NCBI GenBank assembly: GCA_029572955.1
Contig: JAKPQE010000085.1
Span: 1-64,000 of the forward strand
From: Pseudomonadota bacterium
GTDB lineage: Bacteria; Pseudomonadota; Alphaproteobacteria; Rhizobiales; JAKPQE01
Length of the DNA: 64,000 nt
Reading direction: 5' to 3'
The position numbers and the translations under genes were made by a program. The number at the start of each line of letters is the position of its first letter. Position 1 is the stretch's first letter. Shown here in pieces: positions 44,831 to 56,073 of the stretch. Below the pieces are notes generated by a model. It made no database searches. It was not told the origin of the DNA and saw only the letters and a program-made list of their open reading frames with translations.

Positions 44831-45445
44831 ATGGCTCTTTTCACCCCCGAGGAACAGGACCGCATCGCCGCTGCCGTCACCAGGGCCGAGAAATCGACGA
44901 GCGGCGAGATCTTCACCGTCGTTGCGAGGTCGAGCGACGATTATCGCTTCATCCCGGTGCTCTGGGCCGCGCTCGCCGCGCTCCTCGTGCCGCTGCCGCT
45001 GATCTTCGCGACGAGCCTCTCGGTGCAAATCATCTACGCCGCCCAGCTCGCCCTCTTCTGCGTCCTCGCGATCGTCTTCTCGCAGCAGGCGGTGCGCCCG
45101 CTCGTCGTGCCGCGCCCGATCCTCGAGCGCCGCGCCCACCGCAACGCGGTCGAGCAGTTCCTCGCCCACGGCCTGCACACGACGCGCGACCGCACCGGCG
45201 TCCTCGTCTTCGTCTCGCTCGCCGAGCGCTATGCCGAGGTGGTTGCCGACGAGGCCATCGACGAGAAGGTCGACCAGGCGGTCTGGGACGAGGCGGTCGC
45301 GGCGCTGATCGAGCACATCCGCGCCGACCGGCCGGCCGACGGCTTCATCGCCGCCGTCGAGATCTGCGGCCGGGCGCTCGCCGCCCACTTCCCGCCGCGT
45401 CCCGACGACGACAACGAACTCTCCGACCGGATCGTCGAGATCTGA
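44831..45445 (+). CDS. Second TPM-domain membrane protein
   Basis: 'RIAAAVTRAEKSTSGEIFTVVARSSDDYRFIP', two TM segments, 'VLVFVSLAERYAEVVADEAIDEKV'. Confidence 0.85.
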   Translation: MALFTPEEQDRIAAAVTRAEKSTSGEIFTVVARSSDDYRFIPVLWAALAALLVPLPLIFATSLSVQIIYAAQLALFCVLAIVFSQQAVRPLVVPRPILERRAHRNAVEQFLAHGLHTTRDRTGVLVFVSLAERYAEVVADEAIDEKVDQAVWDEAVAALIEHIRADRPADGFIAAVEICGRALAAHFPPRPDDDNELSDRIVEI

Positions 45446-45452
45446 ACCGGGA

Positions 45453-46061
45453 TCACCGCGCCTTGGCGTGGTAGTCCTCGTTCGGCTGCATCGAGGTCGC
45501 CGTCGCGAGCCGGTTCGACATCGAGAAGAAGCCGACGACCGCGGCGATGTCCCAGATGTCGCGCTCGGAAAAGCCCGCCTCGCGCAGGCCCTCGCGGTCC
45601 GCCTCGCCGACGTCCCACGGCCGTTCGGTCAGCTTGGCGGCGAAATCGAGCATCGCCCGCTGGCGCGCGTCGAGCCTGGCTTCGCGATAGTTCATCACCA
45701 TCAGCTCGCCGAGCATCGGGTCGCCGGAAAGCTCGCGCACCGCCGCGCCATGCGCCGTCAGGCAGTAGAAGCAGTGGTTGATCGAGGAGGTGACGACCGC
45801 GATCATCTCGCGCTCGAGCTTTGAAAGCCCGCTCGGGCCGAGCATCAGGTCGCCGTAGAAGGCCGCGAAATAGCGGAGCTTCGTCTGGTCGAAGGAATAG
45901 GCCTTCAGCACGTTGGGAACGAGGCCGAGCTTCTCGTCGCACTTGTCGAAATAGGACGCCATGTCGTCGTCGAAGCGCTCCGGCACCGCGATGTCGAGCG
46001 CCGTCACCTCGTTGATGTTCCCGACCGCCCCGGCCGGGCGCGTACCCTTGTCGCTTGCCAT
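45453..46061 (-). CDS. Peroxidase-related (AhpD-like, carboxymuconolactone decarboxylase fold) enzyme
   Basis: 'LSKLEREMIAVVTSSINHCFYCLTAHGAAVREL'; ATG 46061 with GAGGAA upstream. Confidence 0.9.
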   Translation of the reverse strand: MASDKGTRPAGAVGNINEVTALDIAVPERFDDDMASYFDKCDEKLGLVPNVLKAYSFDQTKLRYFAAFYGDLMLGPSGLSKLEREMIAVVTSSINHCFYCLTAHGAAVRELSGDPMLGELMVMNYREARLDARQRAMLDFAAKLTERPWDVGEADREGLREAGFSERDIWDIAAVVGFFSMSNRLATATSMQPNEDYHAKAR

Positions 46062-46271
46062 CTGGCATTCCTCCATCGTTCCCGTCGCCGGGTCGCATCG
46101 GCCTTTCCGGCCCCGGCGCAATCCTCTTTTTTGACGTTCCGGCAACCGCAATTGCCGAAGCAGGCCGAGCTTGTCTCGACATCTGCTCAAAGAATAGTCG
46201 AAAATTGCGGCGTTGAGTCGCGGCGTGGGCCCCAGCGGCCCCGCCATGGCGCGAGGCGAACGGAGGTCGTC

Positions 46272-49200
46272 ATGACCAATGGCAAGGAACTGGAGAAGGC
46301 CCGGCACATCAAGGCGGCCGCCGCGATGCTCGCTGCCGACGAGACCGCCGGCGCCGATTGCGCCCGGTTCGCCGCCATCATGTTCGAACGGGCGAGCGCC
46401 GAGGACCTCGTCGCCTGCGAGGCGACCGACCTCGCCGTCCTTGCCCGCGACGCCTACCGCCACCTCATGGCCCACAAGGCTGGCCGCCATCACATCCGCA
46501 TCGGCGCCGGCCGGGCGAGCGCGGCCGAGCCGCCGCGCGACGTCTCGGTGGTCGAGATCGTCAACGACAACATGCCGTTCCTCGTCGATTCGGTGATGGG
46601 CGAGCTGCACGAGCTCGGGCACACGATCCGCCTCGTCGTCCACCCGATCCTCAACATCGAGCCGAAGGCGAAGGGCTCTGCCGCCCGCTTGGCCGGCACC
46701 GGCCCGGCCGCGTCCGACAAGGTCCAGCGGGTCAGCCTCATCCACGTCCACATCGACCGTCTCGAGAACGAGGCCGCGGCCGACGCGCTCGTCGCCCGCC
46801 TCGATTCTGTGCTGACCGAGGTGCGCGGCATCGTCGCCGACTGGCAGCCGATGATGAGCCGCGTCCGCGACGCCATCGCCAACTACCAGACCAACCCGCC
46901 GCCGATCCCGGTCGACGAGATCGCCGAGGCCGTGCAGTTCCTGCAATGGCTGGTCGATGCCAATTTCACCTTCCTCGGCGTGCGCGAATACGCCTTCGCC
47001 GGCGGCGTCAAGCGCGGCGACCTGAAGCCGACCGGCGCCGGCCTCGGCATCCTCGCCAATCCGGACGTCAGCGTGCTGCGGCGCGGCGCCGAACACGTCA
47101 ACATGACGCCGGAAGTGCGCGAGTTCCTGCTGCAGCCGCACCCGCTGATCATCACCAAGGCCAACGTCAAGTCGCGCATCCACCGCCGCGTCCACATGGA
47201 CTATATCGGCGTCAAGCAATACGACGCCCACGGCCACCTGACCGGCGAGCTGCGCATCGTCGGCCTCTTCACCTCCTCGGCCTACAACCGCTCGACCCGC
47301 AACATCCCGTTCCTCAGGCGCAAGGTCGACCTCGTCATCCGCCGCTCCGGCTACGACACCCACAGCCATTCCGGCAAGGCGCTGCTCAACGTCCTCGAGA
47401 ACTACCCGCGCGACGAGCTGTTCCAGATCGACGAGGAGACGCTGCTCTCCTTCGCCACCGCCATCCACGAACTCGACGAGCGCCCGCGCATCCGCGTGCT
47501 CGCCCGCCGCGACAAGTTCGACCGCTTCGTCTCGGTGCTCGTCTTCGCCCCGCGCGATCGCTACGACACCGCGACACGCCTCAGGATCGGCGCCTATCTC
47601 GCCGATTATTACGAGGGCCGCGTCTCGGCCTGGTACGTCACCTATCCGGAAGGCCCGCTCGCCCGCGTCCACTTCATCGTCGGCGGCATCGACGCGACCA
47701 TCCCCGATCCCGACCAGGACGCCTTCGAAGCGGCGATCGCCGCGATCGTGCGCACCTGGTCCGACACCCTCGAGGCCGAACTCGCCGCCCGTCACGATTC
47801 GACCCGCGCCGCGCTCCTCGTCGAGCGCTACGCCGGCGCCTTCTCGGCCGCCTATCAGGAGGCCTTCAGCCCGGCCGTCGCCGTCGCCGACATCGAGATC
47901 GCCGAGGCCGAGGAGCATCGCGATATCTTCATCGACTTCTACCGGCGCGAGGGCAGCACGCCGCAGGAAGTCGCCCTCAAGGTCTATCACCCCAAGGAGC
48001 CGACGCCGCTTTCGGTGCGCGTGCCGCTGCTCGAGAACATGGGCTTCCGCGTCATCAACGAGCGCACCTATCGCATCGATCCGACCGGCGACCGCGACAC
48101 CGTCCACCTGCACGACATGTCGCTGGTGCGCGCCGACGGCCGGGCGATCGATCTCGACCTCCTCGACCGGCCGCTCGAGGAGTGCTTCCTCGCCGTCTGG
48201 TCGGCCAAGGTCGAGAACGACGGCTACAACGCCCTCGTCCTCAATGCCGGCCTCGAATGGCGCGACATCGCCATGCTGCGCGCCCTGTCGCGCTATCTGC
48301 GCCAGGTCCGCATCCCGTTTAGCCAGGACTACATGTGGGGCACGCTCAACCGCTATCCGGCGATCGCGACGCGGATCGCGCGGCTGTTCCATGCCCGCCT
48401 CGACCCGGCCCTCGCCGAGAAGGGCCGCGCCGCGGCGGTCGCCCGCATATCGGGCGAGATCGACAAGGAACTCGAAGGCGTCGCGAGTCTCGACGACGAC
48501 CGCATCCTCAGGCGCTTCGTCAATGTCGTGACCTCGGCGCTGCGCACCGATTTCTTCCAGCGCGACGAAGCCGGCGATCCGAAGGAAAGCCTCGCCATCA
48601 AGCTCGATTCCCGCCGTCTCGACGGCCTGCCGCTGCCGCGCCCGTTCCGCGAGATCTTCGTCTACGGGCCGCGCGTCGAGGGCGTGCATCTGCGCTTCGG
48701 CCCGATCGCCCGCGGCGGCCTGCGCTGGTCCGACCGCGCCCAGGACTACCGCACCGAGGTGCTCGGCCTCGTCAAGGCGCAGCAGGTCAAGAACGCCGTC
48801 ATCGTGCCGGTCGGCGCCAAGGGCGGCTTCCTGCCGAAGCAGCTGCCGGCCGGCGGCGGCCGCGACGCCATCCAGGCCGAGGGCATCGCCGCCTATCGCA
48901 TCTTCGTCGACAGCCTCGTCGAGCTGACCGACAATCTCACCCCCGAAGGCCTCGTGCCGCCGCCCGACACGGTGCGCCACGACGGCGACGACCCCTATCT
49001 CGTCGTTGCCGCCGACAAGGGCACCGCCACCTTCTCCGACATCGCCAACGGCATTTCCGAGGACCACCATTTCTGGCTCGGCGACGCCTTCGCCTCCGGC
49101 GGTTCGGCCGGCTACGACCACAAGAAGATGGGGATTACCGCCCGCGGCGCCTGGGAATCGGTCAAGCGCCATTTCCGCGAGATCGACGTCGACATCCAGA

Positions 49201-51143
49201 CGACGCCGTTCACCGTCGTCGGCGTCGGCGACATGTCGGGCGATGTCTTCGGCAACGGCATGTTGCTGTCGCCGGCGATCCGGCTCGTCGCCGCCTTCGA
49301 CCACCGCGACATCTTCATCGATCCCGACCCCGATCCGGCAACGACCCTTGCCGAGCGGCAGCGCCTGTTCGACCTGCCGCGCTCGAGCTGGCAGGACTAC
49401 GACAAGGCGCTCCTCTCCAGGGGCGGCGGCATCTTCCCGCGCAGCCTGAAGTCGATCGAGCTCTCGGCCGAGGCCGCCGCGGCCCTCGGGCTCGCCCCCG
49501 GCAAGGCGACGCCGCAGGAGATCATGTCGGCGATCCTCAGGGCCCCCGTCGACCTGCTCTGGTTCGGCGGCATCGGCACCTATGTGCGCGCCACCGAGGA
49601 GAGCGACGACGAGGTAGGCGACCGCGCCAACGACGCCATTCGCGTCGCCGCAAAAACCTTGCGCGCCAAGGTCGTCGGCGAGGGCGCCAATCTCGGCATG
49701 ACCCAGCTCGCCCGCATCGAGTTCGGCCTCAATGGCGGGCGTTGCAACTCCGACGCCATCGACAATTCCGCCGGCGTCAACACCTCCGACGTCGAGGTCA
49801 ACATCAAGATCGCCTTTGGCGCCGCGATCCGCGCCGGCGCTCTGACCCTGCCGGCGCGCAACGAGCTGCTGGTCGAGATGACCGACGAGGTCGCCGGCCT
49901 CGTTCTTCGCAACAACTACCTCCAGACCCTCGCCATCTCGCTGACCGAGCGGCGCGGCCTCGAGGAGATCGGCTTCGAGAGCCGGATGATGGCCGACCTC
50001 GAAAGCCGCGGCCTGCTCGACCGTGCCGTCGAGTTCCTGCCCGACGATACGGCGATCGCCGAGCGCATCCGCCTCGGCCACGGCCTGACCCGCGCCGAGA
50101 TCGGCGTCCTCCTCGCCTATGGCAAGCTGACGCTCTTCGACGAGCTCCTGCGCTCGAGCGTGCCCGACGACGCCTATCTCGGCCGCGAGCTCTACCGCTA
50201 CTTCCCGGTCCGCATGCACGAGGCCTTCGCCGCCTTCATCGACGACCACCGGCTGCGCCGCGAGATCATCGCGACGATGCTCGCGAATTCGATGATCAAC
50301 CGCGGCGGCCCGACCCTCGTCAACCGCCTCGTCGAGGAGACCGGCGCCGGCGTCGATGCCATCGCCTTCGCCTTTGCCGCGGCCCGCGATGCCTACGGCC
50401 TCACCGACCTCAACGCCAGGATCGACGCGCTCGACACCCGCATTCCCGGCGCGCTGCAACTCGACCTCTACGACGCGGTGCAGACCCACATGCTGGCCAG
50501 CATCGTCTGGTTCCTCGGCAATGCCGACCGCACCGACGGCCTCGACGCCGTCGTCGGCCATTTCCGTGCCGGCATCGCCGAGCTTGCCCCGATCATCGAG
50601 CGCGTGCTGCCGGCCTATCTCGCCGAAAGCACCGACGGGCTCGTCGCCCGCTATACCGAGGGCGGCGTGCCGGTCAGCCTTGCCCGCCGCATCGCCCGCC
50701 TGCCGGTCTATGCGATGATCCCCGACATGGTGCTGATCGGCGATCGCACCGGCGAGGCCCTCGACCGGGTCGCCGCCTGCTACTTCGCCGTCGCCGCCCA
50801 TTTCCAGATCGGGCGGCTCGAAGAGGTCGCGCGCGGTCTCGTCATCGAGGACTATTACGACCGCGTCGCCCTCGACCGCGCCCGCCGCACCCTCGCCGAC
50901 GCCCATCGCCGCATCACCGCCGAAGCGCTCTGCGCCAGCCCCGCCAAGGCCGAGGCCAGGGAAACCAGGAAGCCCAAGACCAAGGGCGGGATCGCCAATC
51001 CCTTCGATGCCTGGCTCGCCCTCCACCGGGCTGAGGCCGACCGCATCGCCCGCGCGACCCGCGACATCGCCGAGGCCGGCGAACTCACCGTCTCGCGCGT
51101 CGCCGTCGCCGCCGGGCTGATCTCGGATCTGGCGAAGGGATAG
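46272..51143 (+). CDS. Large NAD-specific glutamate dehydrogenase (about 180-kDa class)
   Basis: 1,623-aa product from ATG 46272; 'FGPIARGGLRWSDRAQDYRTEVLGLVKAQQVKNAVIVPVGAKGGFLPKQLP', 'DGDDPYLVVAADKGTATFSDIANGIS', 'MGITARGAWESVKRHFRE'. Confidence 0.96.
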   Translation: MTNGKELEKARHIKAAAAMLAADETAGADCARFAAIMFERASAEDLVACEATDLAVLARDAYRHLMAHKAGRHHIRIGAGRASAAEPPRDVSVVEIVNDNMPFLVDSVMGELHELGHTIRLVVHPILNIEPKAKGSAARLAGTGPAASDKVQRVSLIHVHIDRLENEAAADALVARLDSVLTEVRGIVADWQPMMSRVRDAIANYQTNPPPIPVDEIAEAVQFLQWLVDANFTFLGVREYAFAGGVKRGDLKPTGAGLGILANPDVSVLRRGAEHVNMTPEVREFLLQPHPLIITKANVKSRIHRRVHMDYIGVKQYDAHGHLTGELRIVGLFTSSAYNRSTRNIPFLRRKVDLVIRRSGYDTHSHSGKALLNVLENYPRDELFQIDEETLLSFATAIHELDERPRIRVLARRDKFDRFVSVLVFAPRDRYDTATRLRIGAYLADYYEGRVSAWYVTYPEGPLARVHFIVGGIDATIPDPDQDAFEAAIAAIVRTWSDTLEAELAARHDSTRAALLVERYAGAFSAAYQEAFSPAVAVADIEIAEAEEHRDIFIDFYRREGSTPQEVALKVYHPKEPTPLSVRVPLLENMGFRVINERTYRIDPTGDRDTVHLHDMSLVRADGRAIDLDLLDRPLEECFLAVWSAKVENDGYNALVLNAGLEWRDIAMLRALSRYLRQVRIPFSQDYMWGTLNRYPAIATRIARLFHARLDPALAEKGRAAAVARISGEIDKELEGVASLDDDRILRRFVNVVTSALRTDFFQRDEAGDPKESLAIKLDSRRLDGLPLPRPFREIFVYGPRVEGVHLRFGPIARGGLRWSDRAQDYRTEVLGLVKAQQVKNAVIVPVGAKGGFLPKQLPAGGGRDAIQAEGIAAYRIFVDSLVELTDNLTPEGLVPPPDTVRHDGDDPYLVVAADKGTATFSDIANGISEDHHFWLGDAFASGGSAGYDHKKMGITARGAWESVKRHFREIDVDIQTTPFTVVGVGDMSGDVFGNGMLLSPAIRLVAAFDHRDIFIDPDPDPATTLAERQRLFDLPRSSWQDYDKALLSRGGGIFPRSLKSIELSAEAAAALGLAPGKATPQEIMSAILRAPVDLLWFGGIGTYVRATEESDDEVGDRANDAIRVAAKTLRAKVVGEGANLGMTQLARIEFGLNGGRCNSDAIDNSAGVNTSDVEVNIKIAFGAAIRAGALTLPARNELLVEMTDEVAGLVLRNNYLQTLAISLTERRGLEEIGFESRMMADLESRGLLDRAVEFLPDDTAIAERIRLGHGLTRAEIGVLLAYGKLTLFDELLRSSVPDDAYLGRELYRYFPVRMHEAFAAFIDDHRLRREIIATMLANSMINRGGPTLVNRLVEETGAGVDAIAFAFAAARDAYGLTDLNARIDALDTRIPGALQLDLYDAVQTHMLASIVWFLGNADRTDGLDAVVGHFRAGIAELAPIIERVLPAYLAESTDGLVARYTEGGVPVSLARRIARLPVYAMIPDMVLIGDRTGEALDRVAACYFAVAAHFQIGRLEEVARGLVIEDYYDRVALDRARRTLADAHRRITAEALCASPAKAEARETRKPKTKGGIANPFDAWLALHRAEADRIARATRDIAEAGELTVSRVAVAAGLISDLAKG

Positions 51144-51149
51144 ACGCCG

Positions 51150-52763
51150 TCAGCCGCGCCGCGCCGCCTTGATCATGTCCGCCGCCCTCTCGGCGATCAT
51201 CATCACCGGCGCATTGGTGTTGCCGCCAATGAGCGTCGGCATGATCGAGGCATCGACGACGCGCAAGGAGTCGAGCCCGCGCACCCGGAGTTGCGGGTCG
51301 ACCACCGCTGCCGCGTCGACGCCCATCCGGCAGGTGCCGACCGGGTGATAGACCGTGTCGGTCTTGGCGCGCGCGAAGCTCTCCCAGTCGGCGTCGCTCA
51401 TGCCCGGCCGCGTGTGGATTTCGCCGCGGCGATACTTCGCCATCGCCGGCGCCTCGAGAATGTCGCGGGTGAGCTTCGCAGCCTTGACGAGGGTGGCGAG
51501 GTCGCGCCCGTCGGCAAGGAACGCCGGGTCGATGCCGGGCGCCGCCAGCGGATCGGCGCTCTTGAGGAACACCCGGCCGACCGAATGCGGCCTGAGCACG
51601 CAGACATGGCAGGAATAGCCGTAGCCGCGGTACAGCCGCCGGCCATGATCGTCGGCGATGCCGATGACGAAATGGAGCTGGATGTCGGGCCGCTCGAGCC
51701 CCGGATCGGTCTTCAGGAACCCGCCGGCCTCGGCGAAGGGCGTCGCGAGGATGCCGCTGCCGTCACGCGCCCAGCGCCGCGCCGCGGTCGCGAAATCCCA
51801 GGGCGCACGAAGGGAGAGGCCGAACATGTCCCGGTCGCCGGATCGGTAGGCGACGATGAGATCCGGGTGGTCCCTGAGATTGGCGCCGACCCCGGCAAGC
51901 GCGTGGACGACCTCGATGCCCTGCGCCCGGAGATCGGCCGGGGGCCCGACACCCGACAGCATCAGGAGCTGCGGCGATTGGAACGCGCCGCCGCTGAGGA
52001 TGACCTCGCCGCGCGCCGACACCGTCTCGGCCCGCCCGCGCCGGTGATAGCCGACCCCGGTCGCTCGTTTGCCGGCAAATAATACCCGCGTCGCCCGGGC
52101 ACCGGTGATAACGGCAAGGTTCGGCCGGTCGAGATTGGGATGAAGATAGGCCGCCGCCGCCGAGCAGCGTTCGCCCTTGCGCGCCGCCTCGTGGAACTGC
52201 GTCACCTGATAGAGGCCGACGCCTTCCTGGACCGTACCGTTGAAGTCTTCGTTGCGCGGAAAGCCAAGGGATTCAGCGGCTTCGACGAATGCCCGGGCAA
52301 CCGGTCGCGGGCTCCGCTGGTCGGCGACATGCAGCGGCCCGGCCGCACCGTGCAGCGCGTCGGCGCCGCGCTCGTTGTTCTCCGACTTGAGGAAATATGG
52401 TAGTACGTCGGCAAAAGACCAGCCGGCGCAGCCGAGCGCGGCCCAGTCGTCGTAGTCCCGCGCATGGCCCCGGACATAGAGCATGGCGTTGATCGCGCTC
52501 GATCCGCCGAGCGCCCGCCCGCGCGGCTGGAAGCCCCGCCGCCCGGCGAGCCCGGGCTGCGGCTCGGTAAAGAGCGCCCAGTTGGCGATCGGCGGCTTGC
52601 CGCGGACGAGGGCGAGGAGGCCCATCGGCATCCGCACCAGAAGCCCCCGGCCCTCGCCGCCGGCTTCCAGAAGGCAGACCGAGACCGTCGGGTCCTCGCT
52701 GAGCCGGGCGGCGAGCACCGCCCCGGCCGAGCCGCCGCCGACGATGACGTAATCGAATTCCAT
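51150..52763 (-). CDS. GMC-family oxidoreductase (choline dehydrogenase-like)
   Basis: '[34 protein letters not shown]', '[18 protein letters not shown]', 'HPVGTCRMG', '[32 protein letters not shown]'; start ATG 52763. Confidence 0.95.
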   Translation of the reverse strand: MEFDYVIVGGGSAGAVLAARLSEDPTVSVCLLEAGGEGRGLLVRMPMGLLALVRGKPPIANWALFTEPQPGLAGRRGFQPRGRALGGSSAINAMLYVRGHARDYDDWAALGCAGWSFADVLPYFLKSENNERGADALHGAAGPLHVADQRSPRPVARAFVEAAESLGFPRNEDFNGTVQEGVGLYQVTQFHEAARKGERCSAAAAYLHPNLDRPNLAVITGARATRVLFAGKRATGVGYHRRGRAETVSARGEVILSGGAFQSPQLLMLSGVGPPADLRAQGIEVVHALAGVGANLRDHPDLIVAYRSGDRDMFGLSLRAPWDFATAARRWARDGSGILATPFAEAGGFLKTDPGLERPDIQLHFVIGIADDHGRRLYRGYGYSCHVCVLRPHSVGRVFLKSADPLAAPGIDPAFLADGRDLATLVKAAKLTRDILEAPAMAKYRRGEIHTRPGMSDADWESFARAKTDTVYHPVGTCRMGVDAAAVVDPQLRVRGLDSLRVVDASIMPTLIGGNTNAPVMMIAERAADMIKAARRG

Positions 52764-52913
52764 GGCCCCTCCCCGCCGGCCCGTGGCGCTCGCGCGCTCC
52801 TGCCGGCCGGCCAACGATGCCATCTCGAAGGGCCGGCCCGCAACGCCCGCAGGCCTATCCAAGGCGGACGGTTTCGGCCACACTCGCCGCACACCGGCGG
52901 ATCGGGGGGCGAG

Positions 52914-54326
52914 ATGGCCGAGGCGAGCGACGACGGCACCGGCTTCGGCCCGGCGACACCCGCGGGCCATGCCGCGCGCGCCGGCGTCTGGAGCTGGATC
53001 CTCTTCGACTGGGCCGCACAGCCCTATTTCACCCTCGTCACCACCTTCGTCTTCGCGCCCTATTTCGCCGCCCGCCTTGCCCCCGACCCGGCCACCGGCC
53101 AGGCCCTCTGGGGCTATTCGACCGCCGCCGCCGGCCTTGCCATCGCCTTGCTGTCGCCGGTGCTCGGGGCGATCGCCGATGCCAGCGGCCGGCGCAAGCC
53201 GTGGATCGCCGCCTTCTCCGTGCTGCTCGTCGTCGCCTCGCTGACGCTCTGGTTCACCGAGCCCGGCCGCACCGGCGCCATCTCGATCGCTCTCGTCGCC
53301 TTCGCGATCGGCACCATCGGCGCCGAGTTCGCCACCGTCTTCACCAACGCCATGATGCCGGACCTCGTCCCGGAACATCGCCTCGGCCGGCTGTCGGGCA
53401 CCGGCTGGGCCGTCGGCTATGTCGGCGGCATCGTCAGCCTCGTCATCGTCCTCGGCTTCCTCTCGGCCCGGCCCGAGACCGGCCGGACGATCCTCGGCCT
53501 TGCCCCGCTTTTCGGCCTCGATCCGGCGACCGGCGCCGGCGACCGGGCGGCCGGCCCCTTCACCGCCATCTGGTATCTCGTCTTCGTCGCGCCGCTCTTC
53601 CTCATGACGCCGGACGCGCCGCGCCGCGAGCGCCCCGCCGCGGCGATCCGCCATGGCCTTGCCGCGCTGAAAAAGACGATCGCCGGCCTGCCGGCCCATC
53701 GGCCCGCCGCCGCCTATCTCCTCGCCCACATGATCTATGCCGACGGCCTCGTCGCGCTCTTCGCTTTCGGCGGCATCTATGGCGCCGGCGTCTTCGGCTG
53801 GTCGATGACCGAGATCGGCATCTTCGGCATCCTCCTCGCCTTCACCGGCACCATCGGCGCGCTGCTCGGCGGACGGATCGAGGATCGGATCGGCCCGAAG
53901 GCCGTGATCATCGGCTCGCTCGGGCTGCTGACCCTCGCCGCCATCGGCATCCTGTCGATCGACCGCACGACGATCGGCTTCGTCGTCCCCGTCGATGTCG
54001 ATCTCGCGGCGCCGGACCTCTATGCGACGCTGCCCGAGCGACTCTACCTCGCCCTCGGCGGCCTCGTCGGCTTTGCCGCCGGGCCGCTGCAATCCTCGAG
54101 CCGCACCCTGCTCGCGCGGCTCGCGCCGAAAGCCGAGATGACCAGCTTCTTCGGCCTCCTTGCCCTCTCGGGCAAGATGACGAGCTTCGTCGGGCCGTTC
54201 ATGGTCGGTGCGCTCACCGCCCTTTCGGGCAGCCAGCGTATCGGCATGTCGGTGCTGGTCGCCTTCTTCGTCGCCGGCGCGGCACTGACCGCGACCGTCC
54301 CGATCGAGCGCTGGAACGGCCGCTGA
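52914..54326 (+). CDS. MFS transporter, UMF1/Atg22-like family
   Basis: '[27 protein letters not shown]', '[18 protein letters not shown]', 12-TM-like hydrophobicity. Confidence 0.88.
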   Translation: MAEASDDGTGFGPATPAGHAARAGVWSWILFDWAAQPYFTLVTTFVFAPYFAARLAPDPATGQALWGYSTAAAGLAIALLSPVLGAIADASGRRKPWIAAFSVLLVVASLTLWFTEPGRTGAISIALVAFAIGTIGAEFATVFTNAMMPDLVPEHRLGRLSGTGWAVGYVGGIVSLVIVLGFLSARPETGRTILGLAPLFGLDPATGAGDRAAGPFTAIWYLVFVAPLFLMTPDAPRRERPAAAIRHGLAALKKTIAGLPAHRPAAAYLLAHMIYADGLVALFAFGGIYGAGVFGWSMTEIGIFGILLAFTGTIGALLGGRIEDRIGPKAVIIGSLGLLTLAAIGILSIDRTTIGFVVPVDVDLAAPDLYATLPERLYLALGGLVGFAAGPLQSSSRTLLARLAPKAEMTSFFGLLALSGKMTSFVGPFMVGALTALSGSQRIGMSVLVAFFVAGAALTATVPIERWNGR

Positions 54327-54333
54327 GCCCGCC

Positions 54334-55929
54334 TCAGTGGCGGAAGTGGCGCATGCCGGTGAAGACCATCGCAAGGCCGGCCTCGTCGGCCGCCTTGATG
54401 ACCTCGTCGTCGCGCATCGAGCCGCCCGGCTGGATCACCGCCGTCGCGCCCGCCTCGACCGCCGCCATCAAGCCGTCGGCGAAGGGGAAGAAGGCGTCGG
54501 ACGCGACCACCGAGCCCTTGGTCAGCGGCTCGGCATTGCCCGCCGCCTCGGCGGCGTCGATCGCCTTCCTCGCCGCGATGCGGGCCGAGTCGACCCGGCT
54601 CATCTGGCCGGCGCCGACGCCGACCGTCGCCTGATCCTTGACATAGACGATGGCGTTCGACTTCACGTGCTTGGCGACGCGGAAGGCGAATTTGAGATCG
54701 GCGAGTTCCTGCTCGGTCGGCGCCCGCCTGGTCACCACCTTGAGGTCGAGATCGTCGACATTGCCGTTGTCGCGCTGCTGCACGAGCAGGCCGCCGGCGA
54801 CCGAGCGCACCGTGGTGCCGGCCGCGCGCGGATCGGGCAGGCCACCGGTGACGAGCAGGCGCAGGTTCTTCTTCGCCGCGACGATCTTGACCGCGTCCTC
54901 GTCGGCATCCGGCGCGATGATGACCTCGGTGAAGATCTTGACGATCTCCTCGGCCGCCGCCGCGTCGAGCTTGCGGTTGAGGGCGACGATGCCGCCGAAG
55001 GCCGAGACCGGATCGCAGGCCAGCGCCTTCAGATAGGCGTCCTTGAGGCTCGCCCCCTCGGCGACGCCGCAGGGATTGGCGTGCTTGATGATGGCGACCG
55101 CCGCCGTGCGGCCGGGGTCGAATTCGCAGACGAGTTCGAACGCCGCGTCGGTGTCGTTGATGTTGTTGTAGGAGAGCTGCTTGCCCTGCAGCTGGCGCGC
55201 CGTGGCAACGCCCGGCCGCACTTCGCCGGTCTTGTAGAAGCCGGCCATCTGGTGCGGGTTCTCGCCGTAGCGCATGACCTCGGCAAGCTCGCCGCCGAAG
55301 GCGCGGAAGGTCGGCGTCGTCTCGCCGAGCGTTGCATAGAACCAGTTGGAGATCGCCGCGTCGTAGGCGCCGGTGCGGGCATAGGCCTTGGCCGCCAGCT
55401 TCTGGCGCAGCGCGAAGGAAACGCCGCCCTTCTCGGCGATCTCGGCGAGCACGGCCGCATAGTCGGCCGGGTCGACGATGACCGTCAGATAGGCATGGTT
55501 CTTGGCTGCCGCGCGGATCATCGCCGGGCCGCCGATGTCGATGTTCTCGATCGAGGTCTCGTAGTCGGCGCCGCCGGCGACCGTCTTCTCGAACGGATAG
55601 AGGTTGATCGCGACGAGGTCGATCGGCTCGATGCCGTGCGTCGCCATCGCCGCGGTGTGCTCGGCATTGTCGCGCACCGCGAGAAGGCCGCCATGGACCT
55701 TCGGGTGCAGCGTCTTCACGCGGCCGTCCATGATCTCCGGAAAGCCGGTAAGCGTCGAGACGTCCATGACCGGCAGGCCGGCATCGGCGATCGCCTTCGC
55801 CGTGCCGCCGGTCGAGACGAGCGCGGCGCCGGTCCCGGTGAGCGCCCGGGCGAAATCGATGAGCCCGCTCTTGTCGGAAAGCGACAGGAGCGCGCGGCGG
55901 ATCGGAACGATATCGGGCGTCTGGGTCAT
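54334..55929 (-). CDS. purH: Bifunctional AICAR formyltransferase/IMP cyclohydrolase
   Basis: '[20 protein letters not shown]', '[17 protein letters not shown]' region, '[10 protein letters not shown]'-type motif, '[36 protein letters not shown]'. Confidence 0.97.
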   Translation of the reverse strand: MTQTPDIVPIRRALLSLSDKSGLIDFARALTGTGAALVSTGGTAKAIADAGLPVMDVSTLTGFPEIMDGRVKTLHPKVHGGLLAVRDNAEHTAAMATHGIEPIDLVAINLYPFEKTVAGGADYETSIENIDIGGPAMIRAAAKNHAYLTVIVDPADYAAVLAEIAEKGGVSFALRQKLAAKAYARTGAYDAAISNWFYATLGETTPTFRAFGGELAEVMRYGENPHQMAGFYKTGEVRPGVATARQLQGKQLSYNNINDTDAAFELVCEFDPGRTAAVAIIKHANPCGVAEGASLKDAYLKALACDPVSAFGGIVALNRKLDAAAAEEIVKIFTEVIIAPDADEDAVKIVAAKKNLRLLVTGGLPDPRAAGTTVRSVAGGLLVQQRDNGNVDDLDLKVVTRRAPTEQELADLKFAFRVAKHVKSNAIVYVKDQATVGVGAGQMSRVDSARIAARKAIDAAEAAGNAEPLTKGSVVASDAFFPFADGLMAAVEAGATAVIQPGGSMRDDEVIKAADEAGLAMVFTGMRHFRH

Positions 55930-56073
55930 GGATTTCACTCGCGAAAAGGCGCTGGAAGCGGGGAATGGCGGCAGGGCTTGGTGCGGCCGGCCGCGGTTGC
56001 CGCGCGGATAGCACGAAATCGCCGGCGGAGGAACCCGAAGAACCGCCGCAATCCCCGCGGAAATGCCGGCCGG

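Noticed and set aside
45453-51026. 1,857-aa minus-strand ORF
   Set aside because: Only the C-terminal ~203 aa (AhpD-like, start 46061) is real; the rest is antisense to the NAD-glutamate dehydrogenase gene.
51150-54374. 1,074-aa minus-strand ORF as a fusion protein
   Set aside because: Real GMC oxidoreductase starts at ATG 52763; upstream part is antisense to the MFS transporter gene.
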